From assembly GCA_039881145.1 (NCBI GenBank), contig JAYKKI010000005.1, forward strand, positions 27,545,001 to 27,609,000: a stretch of 64,000 nucleotides of DNA, given 5' to 3'. The translations under genes and the position numbers were made by a program. Positions 38,901 through 49,880 of this stretch are shown piece by piece (within the stretch, counting starts at the first letter, position 1; every line of letters starts with the position of its first letter). The notes below the pieces were generated by a model that worked only from the letters and a program-made list of their open reading frames with translations, searched no databases and had not been told where the DNA came from. This DNA is from Druceiella hillmani (taxonomy: Eukaryota > Arthropoda > Insecta > Lepidoptera > Hepialidae).

Positions 38901-41900
38901 GTTTGCGTTGAAATATTTACTCAATACGACAAGTACCAGTATTATAAAATAAAGATTTTAACTACGATGCTCTTTTCGTCTAATGATTCTCCGTTTTTCT
39001 ATTGGTACAGTTGAGCGTAATTACTTTGTAGTATAAATATTGTAAATATATGGTGTATATAACAACTTACTTTTAATTAGATTAAATTCTAATTTCGTCA
39101 TTATGTGTGATTATTTTATTTCTTGCAATATTTACAAAACTAAATTGTCATTCAAAACAGCTACATATAATTTAAGGAAACATTTGAATAGAAAACAGCC
39201 AATTTAACAATAATCAATACGGAATAATTTGCTTGTTTCGAACATCTTATTACATCATTTTAAAAAATTGGCTAAAATAAACATGGCAAAAATTTAAAAA
39301 AAAATTTTTAATAATGTGATCCATTTTTTAAAATTAATGGTTATTATTGTAAATAATGTGATTCATTTATTAAATATGCTATCAAAATGACTAAGCTAAA
39401 TGAATCATTCACTTACGAGTCCTAAGCCTGGAGCCATAAATATTTGTTAATGTGAAAGAAAAATGAACACTGTACTTTATTAAAAATTATAGGAATTCTC
39501 GCCAATTTTAGTTGTAAGAAGTAAAGGATACGAGCATTGAACCCTTCATAATAGGTTACAATTAAGACTTACTTTACGTCTCCCGCGACCGTAAGTTTAT
39601 AGCCATTTGTAATACGGCTTTCTCACAACGGAATTACACCGCGCATACCCGTCGAGTATTTTGTCACCGATATCGGTCACCGATATTTTATAATACTCGC
39701 ACTTGTCATACTCAGTATCCCAAAATACTCGTATCACCCAAGTCTATGATGCATATAAAGTATGATTTCCTTGTGATGTTTAGATTTTAAAATATTTTTT
39801 GTAAGAATAAGTCGCGGCTAAAAGTTACTAGCCAACACGATACAATTGTCGTGGAACGTTTACAAAATAAGGCTAAATGGGAGACTATTTAAATAAAGTT
39901 TTTGTTTTATTTAATTTGAAAACTTTTAACACTAGTTCAATGTCATAGCTCGATTTTAAAACAATTGTTTCTATATATTTCTAGAAAAAGCGACTTTAAA
40001 ATTTCAATTAAAATTTTTCATCAAATAGTTTATTACGAACCTGTTGTTTGATATGTTGTTTGTTGAGTTTGCCAAGTGCGGCGAGGGCGGCCACCTCGAA
40101 GGCGTCGCGGACGCCCTTGCCCGAAGTTTTAGATGACGTTTCAACGTACGTCGTGGCACCCAGTTGCCGGGCCACCGCTAAAGCCTGAAGGAAATGTGGG
40201 CAGATATAGTTAAAAAATTATAACTTTAATTTACTTGGATACAATGTGGTGTTGCTAATATTCATTTTGCAAAAGTTTTTTTTTTATCTTGATAAATGTT
40301 TCTTGTTGATGTTTATGACATGGCATCTGTTGGTTACGTTATTTTGACAGTTACGTTAGAAGTTAAACTATTCTCAAACCAGATGGCGGCCGTCTGCATC
40401 GCCTGGACAGACCAATATATCCAAAACGTTCTATCCTCCAAATGAAGCATATAGTTGCCAAATTTCATGCACATGAGTCTAAAATGGTGGAAGTTGAAAG
40501 ACTGTGACAGATAGATGGACGGACAGACGTTTTTTGTTTCACTACAGATCCCTAATAAGAGAGTTCAGCAGATCAAGTTGGCCAACATTAAAATTCATTA
40601 AGTTAATAAGTACGAGTAGAAAACAATGAAAATATAAATTAAAAATTCACACCCAACTATGGAAAAAACTAACTGAAAAGCACGAAACAAGAAAATACGC
40701 CTCTCAATAATCGTCAAAGTCTAAATTTTTCTTTAAATTTCAGAAAATCTATGTTATAAAAAACTATTTAATTAATTTCCTTTTAAAAAGATGACTTAGG
40801 TATAGCCGCGGTCGCATGCGGCCGTATTAATAAATAAGTACATAAAGGGCACAGCATAGCGGTAAAACAAACTTACTCACACATACATACATACATAGGC
40901 TGTATACATACATAGGCTGTTTACATACATAACGGTTACGTTTGCATATATATGTATATATATGTACATACATATATGCATATTTTTTCATAGAATTATT
41001 ATCATCTTCACAATTTATGCAAACCTGAAAACATTTTTACTCTATTTCTAGGGATCCACTAAAGTGATCTAGTAAAATTATTAAGGATTGTAATATCAAA
41101 ATAAAATACAAAAAAAGAATTAACTCGAAAAGTTTTATTTCCATTTGTACAAAAGTTTGAAAGAAAAAACTGAGATATACTTTTTAATCGTGCTCTTTAT
41201 TAATTGTGGAAACATATAAATTTGACGAAACGGCAGATGATAGAAGTGCCCATCTTGAATAAGAAGCGAGGCGAGATTAATGTACGTACTTCTCGTTGGA
41301 AAAATGACTTCGCGACTTATTTTTTAAGTTCACAAACCCGTGTCGTAATTATCCTTTTAATTAAACTTTGGTACTATACGCTGTCGCTCGTTTAAAGCAA
41401 TATTTTTTTGATAATTTACAGGAAAACTGATATACATAAAATATGAAAATATATGCGAACAAATTTACGAAGAAGCGAGATTCGTAATATAGTAAATTAT
41501 TATCGACATAACCTTTTATTTATTTCATTAATATCAATGAATAATTGAGATACTCGTGGTCTCTTGTATTATGTAAAAAATATTGATTACCACACCCTTA
41601 ACTACAAATATTAAGATTGCTTTTATTTATAATACTAGCAATATTCCTCAGTTTCGTGTGGGAAAAGTTGTGCTATATTACAATGTTCTAGAACTTGAAA
41701 TTTTCTGTTCCAAGAAGGTAAAAAGGAGGGTGGCACACCGTCTGATAAATAGTGATGACCATCTAGTTACTAATTTGCAAATACAAAATGCGTTATATAA
41801 TTAACAAAAATACTAAAAATGAAATAAACACCGCCATCTAACGGAGAATTCGAAAACCACATATTAATTATAGTTGTTTATAAAGAAAATAGATGCCGCT

Positions 41901-42748
41901 GTTAATTAAGTAATAATCTATTAATGAAGTAAGTAGTAACGGAATTAAGTAGCATTTTTATAGCAAATTTGTCCAGTGGTTTTCGTATGATGCACGCATA
42001 GATACTTCATCGTTACCATTTTATTAAGTATATGACATTAAAATAGCACACTCATAGTGTACAATGACTTTTTTCCAATTTGTGCTTTGCTATTCTTATG
42101 GTAATTAAAGAAAAGGCCGACTCTTCATACTAAAATAGAACGACCACAATGTGCTTCAGCGCAAATTGAAACAAAAAAGAAAATTCTTTTTGTCATATAT
42201 TGTAGAAGTGTTAGATATTTTTTTTTGTCTAGGTGACAATAAAATAAATTGCCACCTAAGGCCAATTCATAGTTGAACGAGTCCGAGTCTCCTTCGCTGT
42301 CGGCCCTCATAATTTCAGCACGAGTTAGCACGGTGTGATTGAACTTTTGCGGGGACGTTAAACTTTGGTAAGAGCAGAGGGAAATTATCCAAGCGAGGGG
42401 AATATTTTTCTATCGGTATTACCTTTTAGTAACGACATTATTAGTTACCAATGTAAAATACAACAGGTACTATAAAAAATATACAACTGGTCACAGGAAA
42501 AGCAGCAGTGAAGTCTAAAATATGAACATTCAAATAAATTAGAAATGTCAATAAAAAAAGAACGATCAACGGGAAAAAAACAGTACCTCTTAAAATTGAA
42601 GATTACAGTTTCACATAATTTCACGATAATGAAATACGAAACATTTAAAAAAATATATGTGGAGAAAAATGCGTTATCTTTTTCTAAATGAGAATTGCCT
42701 GATATTGCTCTAATACATTATATATATAAATATATATATATATATATG

Positions 42749-42793
<45 letters not shown>

Positions 42794-44367
42794 TGTCTAT
42801 ATTCAAACGTCACTTGTACACAAACAAAAAAATACTACTACTTTTAATTAATTTCATGATATCAATCGTTTAGAAAAAAAAAGTAAAGAAAGTAACCAAA
42901 AGAAACTTATGAAAGTAACGTATGACTTATAAGTTCGTGAGACGTTAAATAGTGCCATAAAATTCCAAGCGTCGCTTGTGTTTCTCCTAATATCTTATCT
43001 TTGTCTTTTTAAATGATATTTAAATTGTTAAAAAAAACATTTTTTTCAATTTTAAAACAGTTTTTTCGTTCCAGAAAAAATCGATTAATCAATACTCGTG
43101 TATGCCTATAAGCACGACACACAAGATAATTCAATAGCTATCCTTTGTCGAGATTGAAAGTCAGTATGATGTAGTAGTGATCACGCACTGCGTTACAGTA
43201 CAATTACAGTTAAGGGTTCAAAATGGTCAAGCATCCTCTTAAAATAGATATCTTAAATTCTGTAAGGAAATTTCTTAATCATCTTTGGTTACCTCGTTTT
43301 GTACCGGACGCCTCGAATATATCCAAACATTGATGGCAATTTTAACGCATAACATCTGAAATTACATCCAAAACTTTAATCTGATACCAGTAGTTCCCAT
43401 GTAGATTCTACCATCTGTCTCCAGCATTATCGTAAAACATCATAAAATATTAAATTCTTAATACTGTTTCATTTTATCTTCCATTTTTGGAAAATTTCAA
43501 GGATATATATGGAAATAAATGGAAGAATTTTGTTACAAGATTTCACCGGTATTTGTTCGAAACATCAATTTGATGTCACCGACATTTTCCGAAGTTTATA
43601 GACGGTATAATGGTAAAATCCACATAGTGTTAACTGTAAAATTAAATATTTCATATCTGTATCTATATAACTTTGATTTGAATACGCCCCTACAGCAAAT
43701 CTAATTATTTAAATAGACAATTAGAATGACAGTTCTTGATGACATATATAAGTCAGACGTTTGTCAAACTTCAACGTTTCTAATTTAGCAGTATTAGTAA
43801 TATAGGGAATTCGTTTTGGGATTAATGGAAATGTTATTAGACAACAGGAACCGTATATATATACTACCTGTTCGCTGGTGACTGGCTGTGTGTGCATCTT
43901 GGCTAGAAGAGTGAGGGCTTCGGAATCGTGTCGTAGGTCGGCGCGGCAGCCGCACAGGATGACGGGGGTGGAGCCTGCTGCATGAGCTCGCACTTCTCGG
44001 TACCACTACGGACGATGATGAGATCGAATAAATTATTATATATTTAAATCTATGTACTATACACTATACTCGTTCCTTGAATGTCGGGGTAAATAACAAA
44101 GGTGATGTCGATCCATTCTGACCATTTTCGTTTCTTAGAGTAATGTCGAATATTTCTCGATCATTTTTAATATATATCTTTTAAAGAAAGTAGTTGGCAT
44201 GGCGTTCTAAAATAGCATGATTCTATAAATAAATAAATGACGAACTCCATATCTTACCTTAGCAGCAGCGCTGTGAAGGGAGTCAGGCTCGGCGACGTTA
44301 AAGCAGAGAAGGAAGACGCGTGCGTCCTGGTAGGCCAACGGGCGGACAGTGTCGTACGCTGATGTGC
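35870..44367 (-). CDS. Rnd-like atypical Rho-family GTPase, C-terminal half (partial gene, 4 exons)
   Basis: Rho-family small GTPases are membrane-attached switches that control actin. Four exons join in phase to 156 residues. In order they hold the end of switch II (TSAYDTVRPLAY, like Rnd TSGSPYYDNVRPL), the hydrophobic strand VFLLCFNV, the helix ending in KW, a G4 region CGCRADLR, a Rho-specific insert (about HDSEALTLLAKMHTQPVTSEQ minus its last residues), a G5 region ETSSK, a basic tail and the CaaX box CCVM. The Gln normally following the G3 Gly is Thr here; Rnd proteins have Ser there and hydrolyse GTP poorly, so this product is probably constitutively GTP-bound. The G4 Lys is Arg. About 70 N-terminal residues (P-loop, switch I) are not visible in the window and must lie on exons at higher coordinates. 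The introns hold transposon debris but all splice junctions are GT-AG and the frame is intact. Alternative: another divergent Rho subfamily member (RhoU/RhoL type); the KSC-x-V-M ending favours Rnd. Confidence 0.85.
36714..36880 (-). pseudogene. LINE ORF2 C-terminal fragment
   Basis: The minus strand reads NLEADLRKRRVRSWKR then KTEFRNYWGRLVVYKV, stop, ALIGL, stop. This resembles the conserved end of insect LINE reverse transcriptases (DL...GVR.WK..A.DR..WR..V..A..H.GL). In-frame stops show decay. It lies in the last GTPase intron, on the same strand as the gene. Confidence 0.6.
37163..37700 (-). pseudogene. Unidentified protein remnant in two overlapping minus-strand frames
   Basis: Two frames overlap around 37477-37480: the upstream one (from about 37740) ends ...MRIPVELVNLV and stops, while the next frame continues IKVEGTRSKIKSELLC and runs about 100 further codons to 37163. 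A one- or two-base indel at a GTGT sequence would join them into a protein of roughly 170-190 residues. The upstream part has an acidic patch (DKIDDDKGNHHDDKGK). I recognise no family. Long open frames in such AT-rich DNA suggest coding ancestry, perhaps a transposon or retrocopy inside the GTPase intron, but chance is not excluded. Confidence 0.3.
38240..38515 (+). pseudogene. Mariner-like transposase remnant, C-terminal part
   Basis: Across shifted frames the plus strand reads KLEEFGWGLL, then HSPDITPSDCRLFRALKQFF, then NKEMDSMENYQKVFL and LLPTRWLQVATS. This matches the mariner C-terminus (HPPYSPDLAPSDYHLF ... LPERWQKV), including the third catalytic acidic residue in PSD. Stops and shifts are frequent. 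It abuts the hAT-like element starting near 38520 and lies in the last GTPase intron. Confidence 0.7.
38518..39755 (+). mobile_element. hAT-like element remnant with BED-finger trace
   Basis: At 39148-39204 the plus strand reads SFKTATYNLRKHLNRKQPI followed by a stop, closely resembling the second half of a BED zinc finger (T.NL..HL.RKHP) with the final His changed to Gln; a CDYFISCN stretch upstream could be the Cys part. Both flanks (38520-38620 and 39640-39745) are rich in TACTCG/CGAGTA words in opposite orientation and share CACCGGT/CACCGATAT-like blocks, as in degraded terminal regions. No long transposase frame survives. Boundaries are approximate. Confidence 0.4.
40041..40184 (-). CDS. 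Rnd-like GTPase exon: G5 region and C-terminal helix
   Basis: This 144-nt, phase-0 exon lies between CTTCAG and GTTCGT on the minus strand. It encodes 48 residues: ALAVARQLGATTYVETS, then SKTSGKGVRDAFEVAALAAL, then GKLNKQHIKQQ. It matches the Rho pattern A.A..LGA..Y.E.SA.T...V.D.F..A..A with SSK at the SAK (G5) position. If the donor were not used the frame would run ten more codons to a stop, giving a tail without a CaaX box; splicing to 35950 restores one, so the splice is preferred. The intron to the previous exon is 3,683 bp (40185-43867). Confidence 0.9.
40375..40560 (+). repeat. Interspersed repeat tail in GTTCG intron
   Basis: The run CCAAATTTCATGCACATGAG, then GACTGTGACAGATAGATGGA and CGGACAGACG is typical of a retroelement 3' tail. 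It lies 190 bp upstream (transcriptionally) of the 40041-40184 GTPase exon. Confidence 0.4.
41580..42030 (+). repeat. Interspersed repeat, CGCCATCTAACGG type
   Basis: ACCGCCATCTAACGGAGAAT (about 41830), then GTCCAGTGGTTTTCGTATGA (about 41970) are words of a common lepidopteran retroelement. The frame at 41583-41804 lies inside it and is not considered a gene. Confidence 0.45.
42270..42410 (+). other. GC-richer island inside the GTPase intron
   Basis: An island with GAGTCCGAGTCTCCTTCGCT and GCACGAGTTAGCACGG lies in the 3.7-kb intron. The minus-strand frame 42125-42331 overlapping it has no recognisable protein. It could be an intronic enhancer; another such block is at 41240-41395. Confidence 0.25.
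42717..42792. repeat. (TA)n microsatellite
   Basis: Interrupted TA run in the GTPase intron 40185-43867. Confidence 0.95.
43868..44005 (-). CDS. Rnd-like GTPase exon: G4 region and Rho insert
   Basis: This 138-nt, phase-0 exon lies between CCGTAG and GTAGTA on the minus strand and encodes 46 residues, starting WYREVRAHAAGSTP and ending MHTQPVTSEQ. STPVILCGCRADLR aligns with the Rho strand and G4 motif (VLLIGCKTDLR in Rnd proteins), with Arg for the usual Lys. The extra helix between G4 and G5 that defines the Rho family is present. Exon GC content is far above the surrounding DNA. The intron to the previous exon is only 252 bp (44006-44257). Confidence 0.9.
44258..44367 (-). CDS. Rnd-like GTPase exon: end of switch II to helix 3
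   Basis: This 110-nt exon sits between TTGCAG (acceptor) and GTAAG (donor) on the minus strand. It begins with the last two bases of a split Gly codon (N/GC), the Gly of DTxG, then reads TSAYDTVRPLAYQDA, then RVFLLCFNVAEPDSL, and ends in AAAK. The alignment to Rho proteins is gap-free: YD.VRPL.Y is the switch II core. The residue at the catalytic Gln position is Thr. It is the first coding exon I can find; the exon before it, ending in WDTx plus one base of Gly, was not found between 44368 and 64000. Confidence 0.88.
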
Positions 44368-44689
44368 CTGCAATGGACAAAATTGCATAGCATTTAATCG
44401 TATTCTGTGATATTTCATATACTGAACAATATTTCAGTAATTAATCGATTTAAGTAATATCGATTAGGTGGGTATTGAAGATATTGAAGATTTTCCACCT
44501 GATTCTCTTGATGAAAGCTTAGATTTTAATCTTAACCCTAATAAAACGATTGAAAATACCATGGCTGTACCAAGAAATTTTATTGTTTGTTTTTGTGAGA
44601 AAAAAGGTTTAATCAGTTAAGTTTATTAAAGTGAAGTTTGTTTACGCTTCATTAAAATTAAAGAAATGGGGAGTCTAATAATTTTGTTA

Positions 44690-44882
44690 GAATATCGTTT
44701 TCGAATATAAATAAATTTGCAAAATACTGCTATTGCCAGAGATTTTTGGAGTCGGTGCTAAATAACACGGAACATTCATAGGGGTGAGAAAGGAAAAAGC
44801 GTCGACTTGGCACCGATTACAAACATCTCTAGCTCTAACAGTATTTTGCAAATTTGTTTTATGTTCGAAAACGATATTGTAC
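44690..44882. mobile_element. MITE with inverted repeats of about 70 bp
   Basis: The left arm (44690-44759) and right arm (about 44809-44880) are reverse complements with few mismatches, both starting at the outer end AATATCGTTTTCGAA and running inward through AAATTTGCAAAATACTG to a shared GTCGGTGC/GCACCGAT end. The spacer is about 50 bp. It lies in the intron some 320 bp upstream of the first visible GTPase exon. Confidence 0.75.
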
Positions 44883-45409
44883 CGCAAAAGTTTCAAATAA
44901 TTACACCCATTTCCGTCATTTTATACTTTTTAGCGGGCTTTTTATCGGTGGTTAATTGAAGTAGGTTCAATTTTGTTGTGAAAAACTTTTAATTTTAAAT
45001 ATTTTAACTAATTTAATAAGATTAAAAGTCCATTTCGTTTAATCATATAAACTATACTTAAAAATATATTTTTATTTCCTGAGTTATATGTTATATGTTC
45101 CTTTTAAGTTACTATTTCACTAATACCATGTGTTTTGTTGAATTTAATATCTCCAGAGCCATATTATCTAACAATCAAAATATCCTAACATAATATATCT
45201 AGCAGTATGAATAATCTTATTGCAAAGCGGGTTGACGAACGCAGCACAGTGCATTATTTAAATACCAATCAGGCTATTATAAAAATATACACATACATAA
45301 ATATAAAACGCGAGTGAATCTTAAATTACCGAAAGTAAAGATTCGTTTACTCTTCAATACAGCTTTTAAAAATGTTCTCCTGCAAATAAAGTAATGTTCA
45401 TATTTACAC

Positions 45410-45600
45410 GCTTCACAATCCGGTGAACGTCTTCCCTTCAGTACATTGGCGCGTTTATATCACGAACGGAAAAAGCTCGAAAAAGAAAACAATTTCCGTC
45501 TACTACCGGCAGGCGCTGAAAGCCTTGGCGGGAGTCGAAACAGACATTCGCGTTCGAGTTGTATTTCACCTGAGTAAACGAACGGACGAGTCAACTTAAG
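45410..45600 (+). other. GC-richer island about 1 kb upstream of the first visible GTPase exon
   Basis: The block includes CTACCGGCAGGCGCTGAAAG and GGCGGGAGTCG. On the minus strand CTCAG/GTGAAA would be a usable splice donor, so an alternative noncoding first exon is conceivable; nothing shows it. Confidence 0.25.
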
Positions 45601-45804
45601 AAGGGGGAATTTTATTTATATTTGAAAACATATTACAAAATGAAAGACAAAAATATATTACAAAAGACGGAATACATTATATAAACGCGTGTATTTGTGA
45701 ATTAAGGTAATCGTCGTGTGAAACGTTTTGTCGACACAATTCACTGAATTTTAATATATTATTAAAACTTTAAATATCTAACTTATTTCATAATTTAAAA
45801 ATTA

Positions 45805-46310
45805 TTTACTGTTTAGTTTTGATGAAAATCGTTTTCAAAAATTGTACAATTAATATTACAGCTAAATAAGTAATTTCATCACACCTTTAATTTTATTTAA
45901 AAAACGCATCGAGCGATTTGTCAAAAAAACTAAGTTAATGTAAAATGGTGTTACATTAAAATATTGGGAAAAAAATTACCGTTCAGTTTTGATAAAAATA
46001 GCTGTCAAAAATTGTATTTCTCCACACATATTTATTTAAAAAAACTAATTTAAACTAAATTTAACTAATCTAAAAAACTAAATTTGTCTAAAAAACTAAG
46101 TTAATGTAAAATGATGTTATATTAAAATTTTGAAAAAAAAATGTACAGTTTAGATTCGGTAAAAATCGCTGTTAAAATTGTAATATTAACATTATAGGAA
46201 AAGTAGTAATTTTACTACTACTTTAAAAAAACCGTCGAGCGATTTGTCTAAACAACTAAGTCAATGTAAAATGATGTTATATCTACATTTTGAAAAAAAA
46301 AAATAATTTT
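45805..46310 (+). repeat. Diverged tandem repeat, three units of about 165 bp
   Basis: Blocks like CAGTTTTGATAAAAATAGCT start near 45810, 45982 and 46148, and GCGATTTGTC(A/T)AAAA...CTAAGT with TGTAAAATGATGTTA blocks follow in each unit. The units differ by many substitutions and an internal insertion. It lies in presumed GTPase intron or upstream DNA. Confidence 0.6.
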
Positions 46311-47541
46311 CAATAAAATATTTTACAATAAATTCTGGATCTTACTGTCATGCGACAACCACCTTAAAATAAAGTAAATTTCATAAATTTAATAAATTTC
46401 CAAAATTAAAACAATTTATGGATGGATAATAATAATAATAAGGTGTTAGCCGTCTATGTCTACACGTAAGACTATATCTTTTATACTAGGTTTATTCAAT
46501 TAGTTACGTCCTAACCTGAATTAAGGAAACGTCAATAGTTGAGTCATTTGCGTAACTACTAAATTATTATCTGGTTTCGGTGCAATATTGTCTATGCAGA
46601 CAGATATGGTTTAGGATATTTAGTCATTGTTCGAAGGTCGACACGACATCTTAAAATATCTAGGTTTCCTAAATATCAGTGTTAAAAATCGACTGGAATC
46701 GATTTAAAAAGAGGGCATTGAAATGTTTATAATTCAATATTAGTTCGCCTGCATCATTGTTTCCAGCATTAAATTAAAATTTATACATTTAAGGAAAATC
46801 TGCTACTAAATAAAAAGCAAGAGTTCTAAGTAAATCAACTAATTCATTTGTAATGTCACTAGGCTATCTTCGTCACAATGTAAAAAAATATTGAGCCGCT
46901 AAGGATTAAATTATCCTTTGAGTGCATGAAGGTTTCCTGAATCGTAAAACCGGATATTTCTATGAAAATAACGTTTTTTTTAAAAATATTGTTGCAAAAA
47001 GTTTTTTTTACGAAAACATTTACACACTTTTATAGTGAACTAAGACAGATGACAAAATTTCAGTCTTGTTATAGCACAAATAGAATTACGAAAAATTTAA
47101 TTTTTAAAGAAATTAGAAAATCGATATGCAGCATTTATAGAATTTGTATAATTTATATAACAGTTGAAATCTTCAGCCACATAAACAATTAAATTATAAA
47201 CCGTTTAATAGTTGAGCCCAACTCTAAATAAAAAAAATAAATTTATCTAAAGACCCTTATTTATTTACAAAACGGGGGTACAATATTATGGGTTAGTTGT
47301 TCACAAGCTTTTTTTTCATATTTTCTATAGGAGCTGTCTACCTACGTAAGCTAAATTTAAGATTTTCGTACGAGTGCGGTTGTACTTGTTAACGTTTTAA
47401 TAACGTTCATCAGTGTACATAATAAATGTTCATCAGTGTACATAATAGGATACAGAATATGAAAATAAAAAAAAAACAATTCAACACAAATGAGAAATTA
47501 CACCACATTCATTTAAAACAGTCTATAACGTACATAGGCCA

Positions 47542-47601
47542 TTATCTTGATATGCTGTTTGTTGTTTAGATGCATAAATAACAAACAACATATCAAGATA
47601 A
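47542..47601 (+). ncRNA. Long near-perfect hairpin, pre-miRNA-like
   Basis: TTATCTTGATATGCTGTTTG (47543 onward) pairs with CAAACAACATATCAAGATAA (47582-47601) over about 27 bp with one mismatch and one wobble, and a very short loop. Pre-miRNAs usually have larger loops and flanking stems, so a small MITE core or hairpin siRNA source is as likely. Confidence 0.25.
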
Positions 47602-48267
47602 TAATAAGAAACAATAACAAGAAACAGAATCCTGCCGTAAATTCTAAATAAACATATCATTTTCCAAAAAACAACTTCATTGTTTTGTGCAACCGACAGT
47701 GTGTACTGCAAGTCCCATAGCACCATAGCAACATTACAAACAAACACTTATTCATACCTACATCGCTTTCGAACGAATGTACGAAGCAGACTAAATGAGA
47801 AGTAACACAAAATCGTTGCTACTAAATAGGGCCCAGTCGTTTCCAAGATACGCCAGTTATTTATACTCAAATGGGATATTTACAAAACATTATAAGATTC
47901 TGAGAACGAAAAAGGAAGGAGAGTTTAAGATGCAGTCACACTGTGCATCTCTCGGATGAGAAAGATATTGGAATATATATTTTCTTAGCGTAATATTATA
48001 TCAATATAGCTGCGACAACATTTGAAATTGTAAAGCTTTGGCTTTAGCAAAATCTGCTAGTCTATTCAAGACTGTATGAGACTAGAACAAGTCTGGTTGA
48101 TGAGCGGTTAAAACTATTAATTCTTCACTCCAATGTCTTACTGTAATCAAAATTGTGATATGAACTTAGCACTCAAACTGCTGGACTATAAAAATTACTA
48201 TTGATTGTAACAGTGAAATACATTTTGAGTTTTCGTCTCAGTAAATTAATTCTGTGAATTATGTATA

Positions 48268-48295
48268 ATGTGTGCGTGTGTGTGCGCGTGTGCGC

Positions 48296-48362
<67 letters not shown>
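48268..48362. repeat. Compound (GT/GC)n(TA)n microsatellite
   Basis: GTGTGCGTGTGTGTGCGCGT followed by GTGCGCATG and about 33 TA units: alternating purine-pyrimidine over some 95 bp. Confidence 0.95.
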
Positions 48363-48363
<1 letters not shown>

Positions 48364-49089
48364 ATTTTCTTTATCAACGCTCTAATCTCATACAAAGATA
48401 TATTAGCTTATTTCCTAATCTACAATAAATACAACAATAAGAACTCAGCCTGAATTTGCCTAGCACTTTTTAATTGATGAAACTACAAACAAACATTTTG
48501 AATTGATGAAACTATAAACTAACAACATAACTTTCCGAAAACATCCAATAATTCAAATTTAAAAATGTAACACCTCAGTCATAAAAGTATAAGAACAAAA
48601 CCCCTATTTAAATTTGTCTGGTAGATTTTACATAATCCTAGGACAAAAGTATGGAGCTACAAATCCCTCTCTAATAAAGAAGCCAAAGCGATTTTCACGG
48701 TGGACAGCGAAGGTGATACTTTTGTCATTTTTCTATATTGAATATAAAATAATTCGAATGATTGTGTCAGTTTTTCTTTTATTCAAGCATGTACAAATAA
48801 AAACGGAGCGAAGCAGACGATTATCTTTTATGCTCCTGATAACTAAAACTCCCCTCTGAGTTGCTGACGTGGTATCCATATAAATTATTATTAAAGACGT
48901 CTCCAGTGAGCCCACTGTGCGCCGGCGAAACGATTCAACCTCTATGGACAAAGGTGATAAACAGATGGACAACAATTCTAAAAATTCTCTCTATAGTCTA
49001 CTTATAGGCGCCGGGTTTATTTTTTCTAAATATCTTGAACATAAAATTTGTTTACCTTTACTGTTTTATTGTACATATAGAAAATAGAT

Positions 49090-49460
49090 TGTTTAAATAT
49101 AGAAATAGGGATACTCAACTTCCTGACGCGTCTTGCTTAATACTTATTTACGGCTCACAGCTTCTTACACAGAGCTTTCGAGCCCTTAGCAACTTGAAAA
49201 GCAGCCGTGTTTATGTTATTCACAGTCAGACCGGGATCTATTTTAATCGCTTTAACGTGAAATAAATAAAGATAGCGCAATTTAAAATAATTACGTCCAT
49301 TTTGTTGGTGGCCTCTGGCGTGTATTGCCCTCCTGGCGCGCCAAGCTTTTAATTAATAGTAGCTCGCACAACGAACTGTTAATTTACTAGTGGATTGTAA
49401 ACATCAGGAGAAATACTGGGTTAATAGCCCTACTTGAAGCAAAACGGCGCCGGGGTCAAC
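49090..49460 (+). other. GC-richer island
   Basis: It holds CCTCCTGGCGCGCCAAGC and AAAACGGCGCCGGGGTCAAC. No frame, repeat or RNA gene is recognised. Possible regulatory DNA. Confidence 0.25.
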
Positions 49461-49739
49461 GATCGTCGGATGTTTTAAAAAGGGGTAAATTCTATAATAA
49501 AATATTGGTCAGTTGGACGTGATATTTATAAGTGGTTATTGATAAAATTTAATTTAGGCTTCGTCTATATTTGACGTAGTTAGCATTAGAAATTATGAAC
49601 TTTAACATTTTTATTCCACGTATTGCCTTAAATTGTTGTCAGAAAAAAATGGCAACCCATTTTTCTGTTCTGTAATAATAAATGGCGTTAAATGAAGTAG
49701 TTACCGCCAAACAATTCTAATTAGTTCTATCTGTTAACA

Positions 49740-49880
49740 TTAGTTGGATTATGGAAGATACTTGCAGTAATAATTCTAATTAGTCTGTTGACCATAGTTG
49801 GAATACAGAAGATACTTGCATTAATAATCCTAATTAGTCTGTTGACCATAGCTGGAGTATGGAAGATACTTGCAATACTT
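49740..49880 (+). repeat. 54-bp repeat, about 2.5 copies
   Basis: The block GAAGATACTTGCA recurs with TAATTAGTCTGTTGACCATA between copies; starts near 49744, 49798 and 49852. The period is divisible by 3, which keeps a short hydrophobic frame open by chance. Confidence 0.8.

Noticed and set aside
43721..44006. Frames of 90 and 70 codons taken as whole genes
   Set aside because: The real coding part is the spliced exon 43868-44005; the remainder reads through an intron, and the 70-codon frame is out of phase.
45420..45600. N-terminal exon of the GTPase
   Set aside because: No P-loop or switch I sequence is found in any minus-strand frame of this island.
48173..48453. Tyr/Ile repeat proteins on both strands, also at 5676, 58220 and 63754
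   Set aside because: They are translations of TA microsatellites.
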